Assembly: GCA_030280995.1 (NCBI GenBank)
Contig: JASXTE010000010.1
Span: forward strand, 19,175,823-19,239,822
Length of the DNA: 64,000 nt
Reading direction: 5' to 3'
DNA from: Hemileia vastatrix
Taxonomy: Eukaryota > Basidiomycota > Pucciniomycetes > Pucciniales > Zaghouaniaceae
Shown here: in pieces, positions 46,520 to 58,089 of the stretch
Position numbering within the stretch: position 1 is the stretch's first letter
How the letters are laid out: every line of letters begins with the position of its first letter
Position numbers and translations under genes: made by a program
Notes under the pieces: generated by a model
Told to the model about the DNA's origin: nothing
The model's database searches: none
What the model saw: the letters and a program-made list of their open reading frames with translations, nothing else

Positions 46520-47521
46520 ATTTCTTTTTTTTTCTTTAGAATGGATATTCTTGCATACAGTTATTGATTACAATGTGAAGCAAAGACCAGATAAATAGAG
46601 TTTACATATAAATATAAAGATGTACAGTCATGATTAGTAAGAATGATGTGCTTTATTCATCAGATGGATCATTATTAAGTGCGGAACTTTTCTCTCTATA
46701 ATTTTGATTCCTTCTTCATTGATAGGCAATACAATGACCGATCTATTGGATGGATCATTCTTAGTACCATTACACATTTTATTCGTGAGACACAGTTTCA
46801 AAGAGGAAGAGGGAGGATGTCACATTAAAAAATAAAAAAAGGTCAAGCCTATTTAGAAGAATGGTAAAACAAAAAGGGGCTATATGGATAAACACACACC
46901 GGCAGACTGAATTGAAATTGTTCATGCACCAAAACAAAAAGGATCACAATTCAATTCTCATACACAAGCCAGCCTAGAAAATGATTTATAGTGATGTGAC
47001 ATGAGGTTATGTATACTAAACAAAACAAATATCCTCACAGGTGTAAAGATATAAAACGGGTTACTAATTATCTTCGTTTTGAGAGTCATGAGTTGTATAG
47101 CATCTAAATGCTCGGCTACTTGATGATTGCGTGAATGTGTTGATTGATAAAGCTTTATGAGTGTTGAAAGTTTTGATGATGCTTGAGTGGAAGTTTAGGG
47201 GCCACGCTATGCTACTTTTAAAGTAACAACTATTGTTTCATTTCATATCTTTTAGTGATTCTAGCAATGTAAGAAAAAAGAGATTTCTCGCCTTGCTTTT
47301 TTTATAGCTCTTCACCTGTAGGGATGTTTATTTATTTTTCAAAGTTAAGATTGTCTTGTTTTTTGTTTAGCACATGTAGCTACATGTGATAATCAACTGC
47401 CTTGGTGTGTATGAGTTACTGAATGGCAATGTTTTTGTTGTGATGTGACTGATGTGGAGTTCAGTCTGCTGGTCCCAAAAGAAAATCACTTTCTTTCTTC
47501 TCTCGTTTTTGGGTGTTGGCC
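46520..47521. other. Upstream region of the Tse2-like gene, no other supported gene
   Basis: About 1 kb of less repetitive sequence. A minus-strand open stretch over 46640-46830 has gene-like codons but no start, splice context or recognised domain. Promoter elements of the downstream gene should lie here. Confidence 0.5.
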
Positions 47522-48041
47522 ATGTCTCGCTTATCTGTCTATCTCCGACTTTCATTGTTCCTTATTTCACGTCCTTCTTCAAGAACACCTTCTATCGCCC
47601 ATTCTTCTTCTTCTTCTTTCTCAACTTTCGCCTCATTATCTTCTTCTACTTCTTCTTCGCCTCCTCCTTCTTCTGTCTCGTTGAAAAAAAAAATTAGATC
47701 TCCTCCTCCTCCTCGTCAACTCATTGCTCGCTACACTGATGAAATCCCTTTTGAATTGGCTAGAGTTCAATCCGGTACTTTGGTTAATTTAAGAGATTAT
47801 GAAGAACAGGTCAAGTTGAATAGAATATCGTTTGATTTGAAAACGGTACAAGGGAAAGTGTTGCCTGCTTTGGGACCTAGGTTTATCGGTTGGTTTACAA
47901 TCATTATGACTATTCACCGGGAAAAAAAATGTTGGCACCTGCTAACAGGTGCCTCCCCCTAATTGAACTACCATATTTCAATCAGAGATAGGGACCTTCT
48001 AGCAGGTGCCAGCTTTTTTTTTCCTCCAGTGATTACCATTA

Positions 48042-48077
<36 letters not shown>

Positions 48078-48829
48078 ATGATGATGATGATGATGATAAC
48101 AATAATAATAATAATAATAAAGTTTTGGGTTTTCTTTTTTTTTCTTTTTAATGATGGGCAGGTCCGAATGGATGCTCTCTTCGTGAACCATTTTCTCCAA
48201 CGTTTCAAGAAGTCGTTAGAAATTTTAGAGGTTCTAATATTCTTGTTTATATTATACCTGAAGGTTAGATCTTTTTTTTCTCTCGTTCTTGTCTTACCCT
48301 TTGGTTCTTTGTTTTCTATTCTTTTGGATTTTTATCTGGAGGGGATTTAGTTTCAGATTCTGAATCATGGTTTCATTTTTGGCTATGATGTGGTGTGGGG
48401 TGTGGGGTACTGGTGTGGGTGTGGGTTTGGTGTTATGCAGGTGTGAAGTTACCGAAGAAGTTGACCGTCTTACATGAACATAGTGATCATTTTTCAATGC
48501 AGTGCACCGAACCTATGACTCTCACACGTAAGTGTATATACATTTCTTTATAATTTTCTTTTCTCTTCTTTCCTCTTTTTTCGTGTCGTTGTTTAGTTTA
48601 AATATTGACTTTTTTCTTTTTTTTCTTTCTTCTTCTTTTTTTATTTCCCTGGTGATAATGATAATGTTAATGATTCTTTTTTTCTTTTGTTCTGCTATGT
48701 TATTATATATATATATATTGGATGGGGGATGGAACAGAACTTAATAAGGAAATCACAGACTTTTTACAACGTCATGCTCGAGTGATGACGAAAGAACAGT
48801 TTGTAGAAGAGTATCCTTATGAAATCTGA
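47522..48829 (+). CDS. Tse2-like ADP-ribosyltransferase-domain protein with probable mitochondrial presequence
   Basis: Four exons: 47522-47888, 48162-48263, 48441-48527 and 48738-48829. Phases are consistent and give 215 aa. The N-terminal 50 residues are Arg/Ser-rich and almost free of acids, as in mitochondrial presequences. The conserved part begins at about residue 70 and includes VLPALGPRFIG | PNGCSLRE and, in exon 3, LTVLHEHSDHFSMQ. It ends with a helix (LNKEITDFLQRHARVMT). I recognise this as the fungal family carrying the Tse2 ADP-ribosyltransferase domain. Bacterial Tse2 is a secreted toxin, but the fungal genes are chromosomal, intron-bearing and of unknown function, so a toxin role is not implied. 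Intron 1 is enlarged by a 117-bp MITE and a long T/GAT/AAT low-complexity run. No cognate immunity gene is seen. Confidence 0.75.
47915..48031. mobile_element. MITE family M3 (CACTA-like), 117 bp, in intron 1 of the Tse2-like gene
   Basis: Termini CACCGGGAAAAAAAA and (inverted) CACTGGAGGAAAAAAAA, subterminal GGCACCTGCTAACAGGTGCC palindrome, 3-bp duplication ATT (47912-47914 and 48032-48034). CACT-type ends with 3-bp duplications fit CACTA/EnSpm-like elements. Confidence 0.75.
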
Positions 48830-48959
48830 ATGATGATTTTCATTATTTTTTTGATTTGAGTTAAGTGACATAAATCAGATGGTTACTTTTTATAAAAAAA
48901 AAAATTTTTTTTGAAGGGAGGTGGAACAACAGGGAGGGAGGGTGTAAAAATAAAAACTA

Positions 48960-49336
48960 CTCAAAATAATGGAATTATTTTTAATGATTAATTTTTTTTT
49001 CCTCTCTTCATTTTTGATTAAAAAGAAATGAATGGTAGATGACTTGTTGATGTAGATGAATAGAACTTGAGGATTGGTCTTATTATTGTTATAGATAACA
49101 TCTCTGGTAAGAAAATAGATGCTTTTGTTTGAACAGGAGGGATAAATATAAGTGGATGCTTAATTGTGTTGAAAAATGTACCCCAGACCATTGTAGAAGT
49201 TTGACCACTTTTGAATGCAGGTTGAAGGATAATCTCTAAACTGTTTTTCTCCCTTTTTATGTCAAACCAGAGTAGCTTCTGAGTCCATGGATATTTAAAA
49301 GGAAGATTTATAAGTCCAGATAATGTTTCTCCACTT
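48960..49336 (-). pseudogene. Tc1/mariner transposase, C-terminal part (separated by copia insertion)
   Basis: Minus-strand frame with PFKYPWTQKLLWFDIKRE, then PAFKSGQTSTMVWGTFF and PLIFIPP. The MVWG block after a Gly/Ser stretch is the second-Asp region typical of Tc1 transposases. Its N-terminal part is at 54954-55240 on the same strand. The copia target duplication CACTT lies exactly at the break. No intact DDE/D triad could be assigned. Confidence 0.65.
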
Positions 49337-49437
49337 TTTTAGGTCTCAACTATGCCACAGTATCACATTGTATATAAAGTGACACATTAGTTTATGAAAA
49401 TATTATCAAAATATAAAATTAATTAAATTAAAACATC
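49337..49437 (+). repeat. 5' LTR of the copia element (101 bp)
   Basis: TTAGGTCTCAACTATGCCAC and ATCACATTGTATATAAAG at its start, ending AAACATC. Just inside is CTAACAGGTTATGGACC, a candidate primer-binding region. Confidence 0.85.
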
Positions 49438-49868
49438 CTCCTGTCCGCTAACAGGTTATGGACCTTTAGCGCCAAATTCTTTTTTACTTAGACTAACTTT
49501 TTTCTTTTGGGACTTGTCATCCTACAAAAACCACTCAGCCTTGTCAAAGTTTTTTTTCCATTCTTCTTCTTCCTTTTCTCTCTACTCCCAATCACTTGCC
49601 TTCAATTGTCCCCTTTCAACATCTCCTCTGTGTTTTTTTTTCTTCACTTTTTTCTTCCTTTCTTCTCTTTCATTTTTTTCCCTTTATTTTCTTCCAGTTA
49701 TTAAGTTAGGTTCCTCACAAGAACCTGAACAAAAGTAGAAGTGGGCACACTTCTACCCAAAAACCTTTTTTTCTTCCCCCTTTTTCCCTATATAATTATA
49801 TAATTTTCTCTTCTTTTTTCTCACCTTTTTTCTATCTTGTTTACTAGTTAAATTAAAAAAAATTCACA

Positions 49869-51350
49869 ATGTCAACCTCTCAAAACACAACTCCTACATC
49901 AACCCAACCACCAGTATCTTCCCTGGAAATCAGCACAGCAACTCAAAAACCATCTATGATCCCAACAAACCGACAAAACACTTCAAGTGGACAAACCGCA
50001 CCACTTGACTACCCTGAAGATGCTGATGATGAAGACTTAGACCCCTACATTGAACAGAAACACATCCATCCATCAGAGAATGAAGAATACCACAACCCAC
50101 AAGCTGCAGCAAGTAACACTGTTAGGAAGCAAGTTGCAGACACTATTTGAGAAGCCTGAAAAGAGATGGTTAACTGGCCATCAAAACTCATAGAAGATGG
50201 GACCAACCATTGGCTTTGGTACAAAGAGTTGAAAATCATACTTAATGGCTACATAGCTGAACTGGAATTCATCACATGACCAAACCTCTCAACTGGCTTG
50301 GCCACAGAGCAAATAGAAGGAGCCATACTTATAAATTTTGTACACTTAAATGTGAAGACTTAAATAGGGTCTGTAAACCCAAGCATGGGAGCGTTCAAAC
50401 ATCTCAGACTACAATATAATGTCCTATCATGAGTGGAAAAACTTAATGCACTCATAACAATATTAGATGTGCTTTCTAAAGATTTCCTGAACCCTATAGC
50501 TATTCTCTCTCACATGAGGGACTGTAATGCCAACCTGTATGCTCAAAAACTCCATTTCAATGACAAAATGCTTGCTGTGATTTTCCAATGAGCACTGAAA
50601 GACGACTTGCGTTTCAGCACAGAAATGTTAAGAGAAGTAGAATTGCTAGTGAGAATCACAGGCGTCAACCCATCAACAGCAACTATACAACAAACACTTA
50701 CAGAAACATAGGACAGACTTAAGAATAATGACAAAAATCTTAGAAGAAATGAAACTTTATTACTGACAGAAAACAAACTCTCTACACAAACATCTGTCTC
50801 ATCTGATGATAACTTAAACTCTACTTCTCAGAATCTGCCATTCTCACATGCCTCTCATGACTCTCTTATGCGCAATATGCTAATTAATGATTCCACAGAA
50901 CCTTCTTTCTCTGACGCACAACCTACAAGACCTACAACCTTCTGGAATTTCAATTCCCCTGATCACCTTCAAACAAATTGCCTAAGAATGGCAACTTACC
51001 AAAAAAGAAACAGAACACTTCCTAACTCAATATTTCCCCTGGGTTTACAGCCTGTATACCCCCTAGTCATTCAACCATCATTCATCTCACCTCTGCAGAA
51101 AGTCAACTACTGAAACAATAATTCATTCCATCCTCCAAGAAAAATGAACTTTCATTGCCCCATTTACCCCCAGAAACAACCAAATCTCCCCCCACCCAAT
51201 GTGCTGGCACCAAGAGAAAAATCTGTGGAGTTCACTGATGACTCTTCAGAAGCAATGACTGCCGCTTTTCAATGCCTGAATATCTCACCTGAATATGCTT
51301 CCAGCCCCCTATTTGACACCGGTTCTACCAATAACTTCTCATGAAACATG
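49869..51350 (+). pseudogene. Copia gag and protease region
   Basis: ATG at 49869 with a Ser/Thr/Pro-rich N-terminus and an acidic stretch (PEDADDEDLDPY). The frame is interrupted by stops at 50148, 50157 and 50277 (all TGA) and later TAA/TGA/TAG codons. Around the first two the context TI*EA*KEM fits lost Trp codons. Gag-like helices continue through YNVLS*VEKLNALITILD and LREVELLVRI. The protease active site FDTGSTNNFS is at about 51313-51342. Confidence 0.8.
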
Positions 51351-51829
51351 AATGAGCTAGTAAATTTAACCCTCTTCAAAAAACCAATGTCAATGATAGT
51401 GGCTACTAAGGGTGCAATACTTTACATTAAAGGGAAAGGGACAATGAATTTTTTTTGGAATGAATGGGTAAACTATCAGTATTACCCCTGTACTTTACTG
51501 TAAATAAGCAACAAGTTTGTTAATCTCTCCAGCCTCCCTTATCAAATCAGTAGCAAAAATCACTACAACTGACTCTCACAATTTTTGACATCAGGTTCAA
51601 TGATGAAATTCTTCAAACTGCTACTTTTAATCACACTAAGATTTTATGGTCTTTACCCCAACCAATTACTGATCCTGTATTTAGTCCTCCGTATCTTGCA
51701 ATGACATCTTTAATCAATGCAGATTTAAATCATAATGTCTCCCCTGACCCTAAGTTTTTTAGCCTCAACCTTCCAACCGAGTTTCCAGCACCAAGCACAA
51801 GAACAAAAGGTGAAGAAATAATTTAAATA

Positions 51830-54640
51830 TGGAATTTCCTTCTTGGCCATGCTAGCCTGAGACAGATACAGAGAATGATAGCCTCAAAAATGGTATATGG
51901 TCCTCCTGATAAACTCCCACAAGGCAATATCATCTGTGATGCCAACCAAATGTGCAAAAGAAGACTAAAATCCTTCTTTCAAACAGCCAACTGAAATCCA
52001 TCAAGGCTACAAATAGTGAGTGACAATCTCATTGACCCCTATAGAAGAAAAATCTGTTATTAACGGCCTATATGCACTCACCATAAGAGACCTTTCTACC
52101 TCATACAGTGAATGCCATATTCTGCAAACTAAATCCAAAGACACAACAAGAATAATTGATGTCTTCACCAGACTGGAAAAACAAACAATTATAAACATAA
52201 AAATCATGATAATGGATAATAGTAGTGAGTTTAAAAATAAGACATTAGCAACATACCTATCAAATGAAGGAATAATACATGAGAAATCTTTATCATACTT
52301 CCACCAGCACAACAGGAATATAGAACAATACAACCGCACAATCACAGATACTGGATGAACAGCTTTCTTCTCCAGCCAACTACCTAAAACTTTTTGGAGC
52401 TTCAAATTCAAGTGGGAATCCTAAATCTTGCCTACATCTTAAACAGGATTTCCAAAAAAGTATTGGGAGACAAAACACCCTTCAAAGCCCTCCTTGGAAT
52501 AAAGCCACAATTGGATTTGGTCTTCAAGTTTGGTGAGTTCACTTACATTTACATACCTAAGGGAAAGTGCCAAAAACTATATTCCAAGGAAAAAAGATTC
52601 TACATGATAGGATACCCAGACGGCATGAAGGGCTGGCTCTTCTGGGATCATTTAGATAAGAAGATTTTCGCATCATCTTGGGAAAACATCAAAGATGGAC
52701 TGAACTACCCTCCTGGAAAAATATCAATAATCTTCCTGATGAACAAAGCCAAAACCAATCAATGTGCCACAAAAGGTAAACAATTAGGAGTTTTTGAAGA
52801 CAAAGAGAGGAGAATTTATCAATAAAAACAGTATCTTACATCACTGAAAACTGTGCCTTTTTTGTAACTGAGGTCCCCAAGTCATACAAGGAGGCAACTA
52901 AGTCAAACAATAGCAAATCATGGAAAGGGGAATGCGCCAATTAAATTAAAAATCTCACTGAAATGGAAGTTTGGGTAAGAGAAACTTCCCCTGCAGGATC
53001 ACAAATTCTTGATGTTAAATGGGTCTTCACAGAGAAAAAGGACAACATAAGTGGAAAACAAAATCTAAAAGCAAGGCATGTTGCAAAGGGTTTCAAACAG
53101 GTAAAAGGAATAGATTATTCCTTTAACTTTGCTCTAACGGCTTAATTTAAAGTACAATAAATTATCCTCACTATAGCTGCTTATATTAAGTGGCCAATAC
53201 ATGCCTTTGATGTCACGGCAGCATACCTACACAGCCCCATTTACAAAGTAGTGTGGGTATGAGATCTGCCTGGGTTTTAACAAAAAGACATTAAAGCTTA
53301 TAGACTTGAGAAGGCACCATATGGAACATTTCAAGCAGCCAGATTATATTGGCTTAATTTCAGCTAACAGCTCAATTCAATAGGATATGAAATGTTGGTG
53401 TTTGACAACAGCATCTATTTCCTCAAAAACTCTACAACAAATGCTATTATTTGTGTGCAGGTCAACAATGGACTAGTAAGTGGAATCAACATAGAAACAC
53501 TAAAAAAATTTAAACAGAAACTCTGCCAAAACCTATCCTTCAATTGGCAAGACAAACTTGACACAATGGTAGGTATCACCACACAATATGGGGGGCCGAC
53601 TTGCTAGCAAGTCCGCAACCTTGGACCCAAACTCACCACAGATTGAAAACACATTGAGCTATTGATAAAGGAACCATACAATCAAGGATGAGCACCACTC
53701 AGAAGAACATTTTTATGTGGGTGTTCAAGTAGAGTTCAGTATGGGTTCAGTATGAGTTCAGTCTGAGTTCCATCTGAGTTCCATCTAAGTTCAGGTTGAG
53801 GAATTGCTAGAAAGTCCACCCCCTATATTGCATAGTGTATCAAGATTGAAAGAGATTCCAATGGATTCATCCTTAGTCAATCAGAACTAATCTCAAATAT
53901 TCTAAAAAACACTATCCAACCAAAGTACCTCACCATCAGCAACTACCAACCAATATAGATCTATCAAACTCTCTGATATATCACACACCAGTTAAACCAA
54001 CTTAATATTTATCAATTGTGGAGGATCTGAGCTATGAAGCAACTGGCACCCACCCAGACATAATTTACACCATCAACCAACTAGCTATACAAGCAAAGAA
54101 TCAAAATGACAAAAACTGGTGTGTAATATTTCATCTCCCAGGCTATATACATCACAAAAATAAAAAGAGATTATATCTTTACCCAAACAAAGATGAAGAC
54201 CTGAATCTAACAGTCTACTCAAATGCAAACTGGGGTGGGGAATTCTCTTGCACAACTGGAGGGATGACAATTTTTATTTTTAACACTTTAATCTTCTGGA
54301 AATCAAAAAGAGTTCCATAAGTGGCATCATCCACTTTCCATGCTAAATAAATGGCCTTAGGATCTGCAACACAAATGGGACTTTGAATTCAAAACTTACT
54401 GGTTGACCTCATTGACTACCACAAGCCATTTATAATCCAATACAACAACCAAGCCTCTATAAAAGCATCTACAGAAAAAACGTCTAATAAACAAACAAGA
54501 CACAGTGATAAAGAATTCTAATTCATCAACAAAAAATTACACAAAAAGAATGCTTTACTAGAATGGGTACCAACAACAGAGCAGAAGGCAGATATCATGA
54601 CTAAACCACTAAAAAGCAATTTAATGACAGACAAAGAAAA
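51830..54640 (+). pseudogene. Copia integrase, reverse transcriptase and RNase H region
   Basis: Integrase zinc region (GHASLRQIQRMI, then CDANQMC; 51850-51960) and core remnants MDNSSEFKN and HNRNIEQYNR (52210-52335). RT begins at about 52960 with VWVRETSPAGSQ, LKARHVAKGF and HAFDVTAAYLHSP. The active site reads VQVNNGLV (53455-53475), where the family has YVDDGL. RT is then cut by a MITE (53578-53836) and resumes with KIERDSNGF. RNase H shows TVYSNANWGGE (54215), SNKQTRHSDKEF and EQKADIMTKPL (54480-54610). Stops are frequent throughout. Confidence 0.85.
53578..53836. mobile_element. MITE family M2, copy b (259 bp), inside copia RT
   Basis: Ends ACCACACAATATGGGGGG and CCCCCTATATTGCATAGT, with 5-bp duplication GTATC at 53573-53577 and 53837-53841. 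Removing it restores continuity of the RT alignment (MVGI to KIERD). Same length and sequence family as 43082-43340. Confidence 0.92.
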
Positions 54641-54852
54641 GCCATATGTCTACTATAATATCTTTTTTTTCTTTTTTTTCCTTCTTCCTCTAGCTATAAA
54701 TCACTATTCATACAAACAAAACATAAGAAACGCAAAAAAGCAGCCTTTTTTTCTCTCTCTTTCTCTTCCTCTTCCTCTCCAGTATATTCTATTTAAATTA
54801 CATCTACATTAAAACCAATCTAGTAGCTCAGCATCTTTTTAAAGGGTGTGGG

Positions 54853-54953
54853 TATTAGGTCTCAACTACGCCACAGTATCACATTGTATATTAAGTGACA
54901 CATAAGTTTATTAAAATCTTATTGAAATATAAATTAAAATAAATTAAAACATC
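54853..54953 (+). repeat. 3' LTR of the copia element (101 bp)
   Basis: TATTAGGTCTCAACTACGCC at the start, AAACATC at the end, followed by target duplication CACTT. Confidence 0.85.
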
Positions 54954-55240
54954 CACTTTTCCACCAACAGACTCCTTGTCTGTCCAGGAAGCATGTTCAC
55001 AAGCAAACTGCAAGAATATTTTTTCTTTGTGGGCTTTTTTTAAAAAATTGTTTTTGATTTCAACATGTTTGTTGAAGCCAAGATCATGAATTTTGGCACA
55101 AACAGTATTGAAAGAAATCTGGAGTGATAAATGAGTAACAAATCTGTGAAAAACTTTTATTTTATCCATTTTAGACCACTCCTATTAGTTGTTTCACATC
55201 TTGTGAAGTTAGATTAAGAGGATGGACAAAATGGTGAGGT
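54954..55240 (-). pseudogene. Tc1/mariner transposase, N-terminal part
   Basis: Minus-strand frame with a helix-turn-helix-like FVTHLSLQISFNTVCAKIHDLGF and the following KNNFLKKAHKEKIFLQFA and HASWTDKESVGG, matching the second HTH and pre-catalytic region of Tc1 transposases. It stops at the copia insertion point; the C-terminal part is at 48960-49336. TGACAGTT repeats at 55332-55375 may belong to its terminus, but a matching left end was not found. Confidence 0.65.
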
Positions 55241-55382
55241 TTTTCAACAGGTTTACTTTCCTTGAAAAACCTTAAGAGAAATTTAAAACAGTACAAGGTT
55301 TCAAATTAAAGATTTTTCAAATTTTTGAATTTGACAGTTCCCCCTTGAACACAACAACAGTTTGACAGTTCTTTTCACCAGA

Positions 55383-56129
55383 TGGCCTATGCAAAAGTTT
55401 GAGGGTGTTCCTGAGTAAGTTAGATTGAGAAAGTAATTGAGGAATAATTTGAGGAAGTGGCTTGAAGATATGTTGAAGAGAAATAAACACTATGTCAAGA
55501 TAAGTTCAAGGTAAATACTAATGTAAATTTAGATTGACACTAATTATTCAGACTAATCTCACAAAGTGTTGGAACTTAAAAATCAAAGAGAGATTTCAGA
55601 ATTTAAGATTGAATAAAATTTATTATTAAGAAAGGTAGGAAACAATAATAGTCTTATATAATTTCAACTACTATCACAATGATATTATAGTTTAATTCTA
55701 TGCAATGTCAAACCAATCCACCCAATTATATAGATAACTCCACCTCACATTGACCTCTTTAATAAACCATCATTACTTTATCACTGACCCTCCAATATAA
55801 CCCACACATCCTTTAATTATACTTTTATTCCTACTCACAGACCTTAAATTACCCTCAGATACATAATAACCTACATTTAGAGTATACCATTGACCATAGA
55901 ACTAATACACTGTGCATTTGCTTAAGATTGAAAAGTATAAGCATATGGTTGACTAATTTATATTTTAAGGTTTTGATAGTGTGGTTGATAGTATGGTAGA
56001 ATCAAGGCACACAAAGGAAAATGCAGTTGCTATGTAGATGTTGCTTCTGTACTTTGCATATGGATTTGTGTATTGGATTATGGACTAAAAAGGTTGACTT
56101 CTACTCTGAGTGTAACATGGTGCATGACA
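55383..56129 (-). repeat. 3' LTR of Ty3-2 (747 bp)
   Basis: TGGCCTATGC at the plus-strand left edge and GGTGCATGACA at the right edge. Aligns along its whole length with 63083-63829, with roughly 10 percent differences by eye. Confidence 0.9.
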
Positions 56130-56469
56130 GATGCCTGGGTATTAAAAACAAGCTCTGTTGAGCATGAAAACTTTTCATTAACCTTATCTATTTATTTTTT
56201 TGAATTTGAAAAAAGTTTTTTAGAAAAAGTAATAATTTAATATTTTCATGCCTAAACATCAAAACCCTACTCCCACTCTACCTCATCTCCTTTCCTGTGG
56301 CGGTATGCACACATGAAAATTCAAGTCAGACTGAATTGCTTGTGTAGACATGGATTTGTTCTGTATTCAGAGAACTTCTTCTTGAGGTCCTCACAAGAAG
56401 TTCCAGTTTTGTTGGTGGTTCCGGGTTTCTTGTGATGCATTAGGGAAGAATTCAGTCACTGTAAAGCAA

Positions 56470-57330
56470 TTAAATTCAACTAAGTTTTGTTCAATTGCTA
56501 AAGGTCAGGCCATCATTGTGGATATATGGGAAGTTCCCATTGATAATGAATTGTTAGTGGATGGTGAAGATGACACACTAAACAGGTGAAGAGGAAGGAA
56601 ATACTGGGTTGGGTGGCCACCCTTAATCTTGGGAAGAGGCCAATGACTCAAGAAGACAAAGTTGATGAACTTATTGATGATGGTACAGAACAGGTAGTAG
56701 AGGTATCTCCTACCCCAATGTGCCATCAATTGATTATCAGGGATGAGGATGATGAGATTGTGGAGGTAGTTTGGACCACCAATTCTACTATTTTCATTGA
56801 ATTAGATCCTGATTTTGAAGTAAGTGTTTTTAGTTTTAGTTGTTTTGATTTAGTAGCTAGCTGATTCTTTCTGTTTTAGAAGGCAGTAATATTTGAATAA
56901 TTACCTGTAAAACCATAAGATAACCCTTTTGCTGAGCCTCAACAAGAATTTGAGCAACCAGTTGAAGCTGTTCCTTTGAGGATTGAAATTCCCAAACCTG
57001 TTGTAACTGATTTGACTGGGGAGGTTGAGTTGGATCAGGTGTGATTGAAGAAGCCTGGTTGAGCCCACTGAACCACCTTTGTCAAGAACTTATGAGATGA
57101 AGTTGATAGGATTGTTGATGAAGTGTCACATGATGTAGCCAAAGAATTGTTGGATATTGGAGAAGAGGAGATGTTTGAAAAGGGTAGGAAAGAGATTTGG
57201 AAAGTGGTGGAAAAAATGAAAGATTTGATTTGAAAGAAGATAAAGAGAGAATTTTAAAGTAGAAGGAAAAGCAAAAAGAGAAAGAAGAAAAGAAATATGA
57301 AGATTGTATATAGTTTTGCATATTTTTGGA
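56470..57330 (+). pseudogene. Antisense acidic ORF within Ty3-2, spliced-looking
   Basis: Plus-strand coding-like segments opposite to the retroelement: QAIIVDIWEVPIDNELLVDG (56500-56560), then EILGWVATLNLGKRPMTQED and VDELIDDGTEQVVEVS (56598-56715), then IVEVVWTTNSTIFIELDPDFE ending at a good donor GTAAGTG (56821). A tttctgttttag acceptor follows at about 56879, and further acidic segments (PLRIEIPKPVVTDLTGEVEL, IVDEVSHDVAKELLD) come after it. Stops and shifts interrupt it. No family was recognised. It may be an additional element ORF or a captured host fragment. Confidence 0.45.
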
Positions 57331-58085
57331 TTTATTTTGTGTTTATTTGATTGAAAGTTTATTTATTTAAAAGAAAAAAGAGAAAATTGTGGTTGAGGAA
57401 AAAGAAATTTTAGTTTTACATCATTTATTTTATTTTATTTTGAATTTTTATTATAATTTTAGTAGTTCAGATAAAGAAGAAGAGAGAGAAAAGAAAAAAA
57501 ATTGTCTTAGAGAGATTTTAAAAGAGAGGAATGCATTTTAGAAATAAAATTTTGTAGAAGAAAATAAATGACTTAGAAAAGAAAAAAGATTTCAGGTTTG
57601 AAGGAAATTGAGAAAAAAGATATATTTTGAGCTGTTTCATGGAGATGTTGATGATTTTAGAATTATTTAGATTGAAGAAAAAAAAAGAAATAATAAAAAT
57701 TTGAGGTTGAGTTGTATTTTTAGAAAAAATAAAGAAAAATTGAAAAGAAATAAAAGCATAATTTGGTGTAATAATTTTTAGAGAAAAATTAAATTTTAAT
57801 TATTTTGTTTTTTATTATAATTTATTTTGACTTATTTATTTCATTATTATTTTTTAATTTCTTTTGATTTTAATTTTAATTTATTTTGATTTTAATTATT
57901 TTATGGTTTTAGAAAGAAAAAAGTAATGAAAGAAAAAAGAAAATATAGGAAAATGTAAATTTTTATTTAAAAGAAAAAACTGTTTTAAAATTTAAAGGAA
58001 AGAAAATTGAGTTTATGGTGTAGCTTTTGAGGAACCTTTAAATTAAAAGATTTTAAGAGTTCAGGAGCATTTGAATCATGAATGG
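57331..58085. other. AG/T-rich noncoding segment of Ty3-2
   Basis: Very AAGA- and TTTAATT-rich; no coding features on either strand. Lies downstream of the chromodomain in element orientation. Confidence 0.55.
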
Positions 58086-58089
58086 CTGG

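Larger units (their letters stand above)
49337..54953 (+). mobile_element. Ty1/copia retrotransposon with 101-bp LTRs, heavily decayed
   Basis: LTRs 49337-49437 and 54853-54953 are both 101 bp. The exact 5-bp duplication CACTT is at 49332-49336 and 54954-54958. A purine-rich AAAGGGTGTGGG precedes the 3' LTR. Domain order gag-PR-IN-RT-RNase H is copia type. Many in-frame TGA/TAG/TAA codons and a MITE in RT show it is long dead. It is inserted in a Tc1 transposase gene. Confidence 0.92.

Noticed and set aside
46640..46830. Minus-strand open stretch that might be an upstream exon of the truncated oxygenase gene
   Set aside because: No start, acceptor or donor and no motif in common with the family; it lies beyond the element terminus.
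49869..54640. UGA reassigned as tryptophan in the copia element
   Set aside because: TAG and TAA also occur at comparable positions and host genes use TGA as stop, so mutation explains it better.
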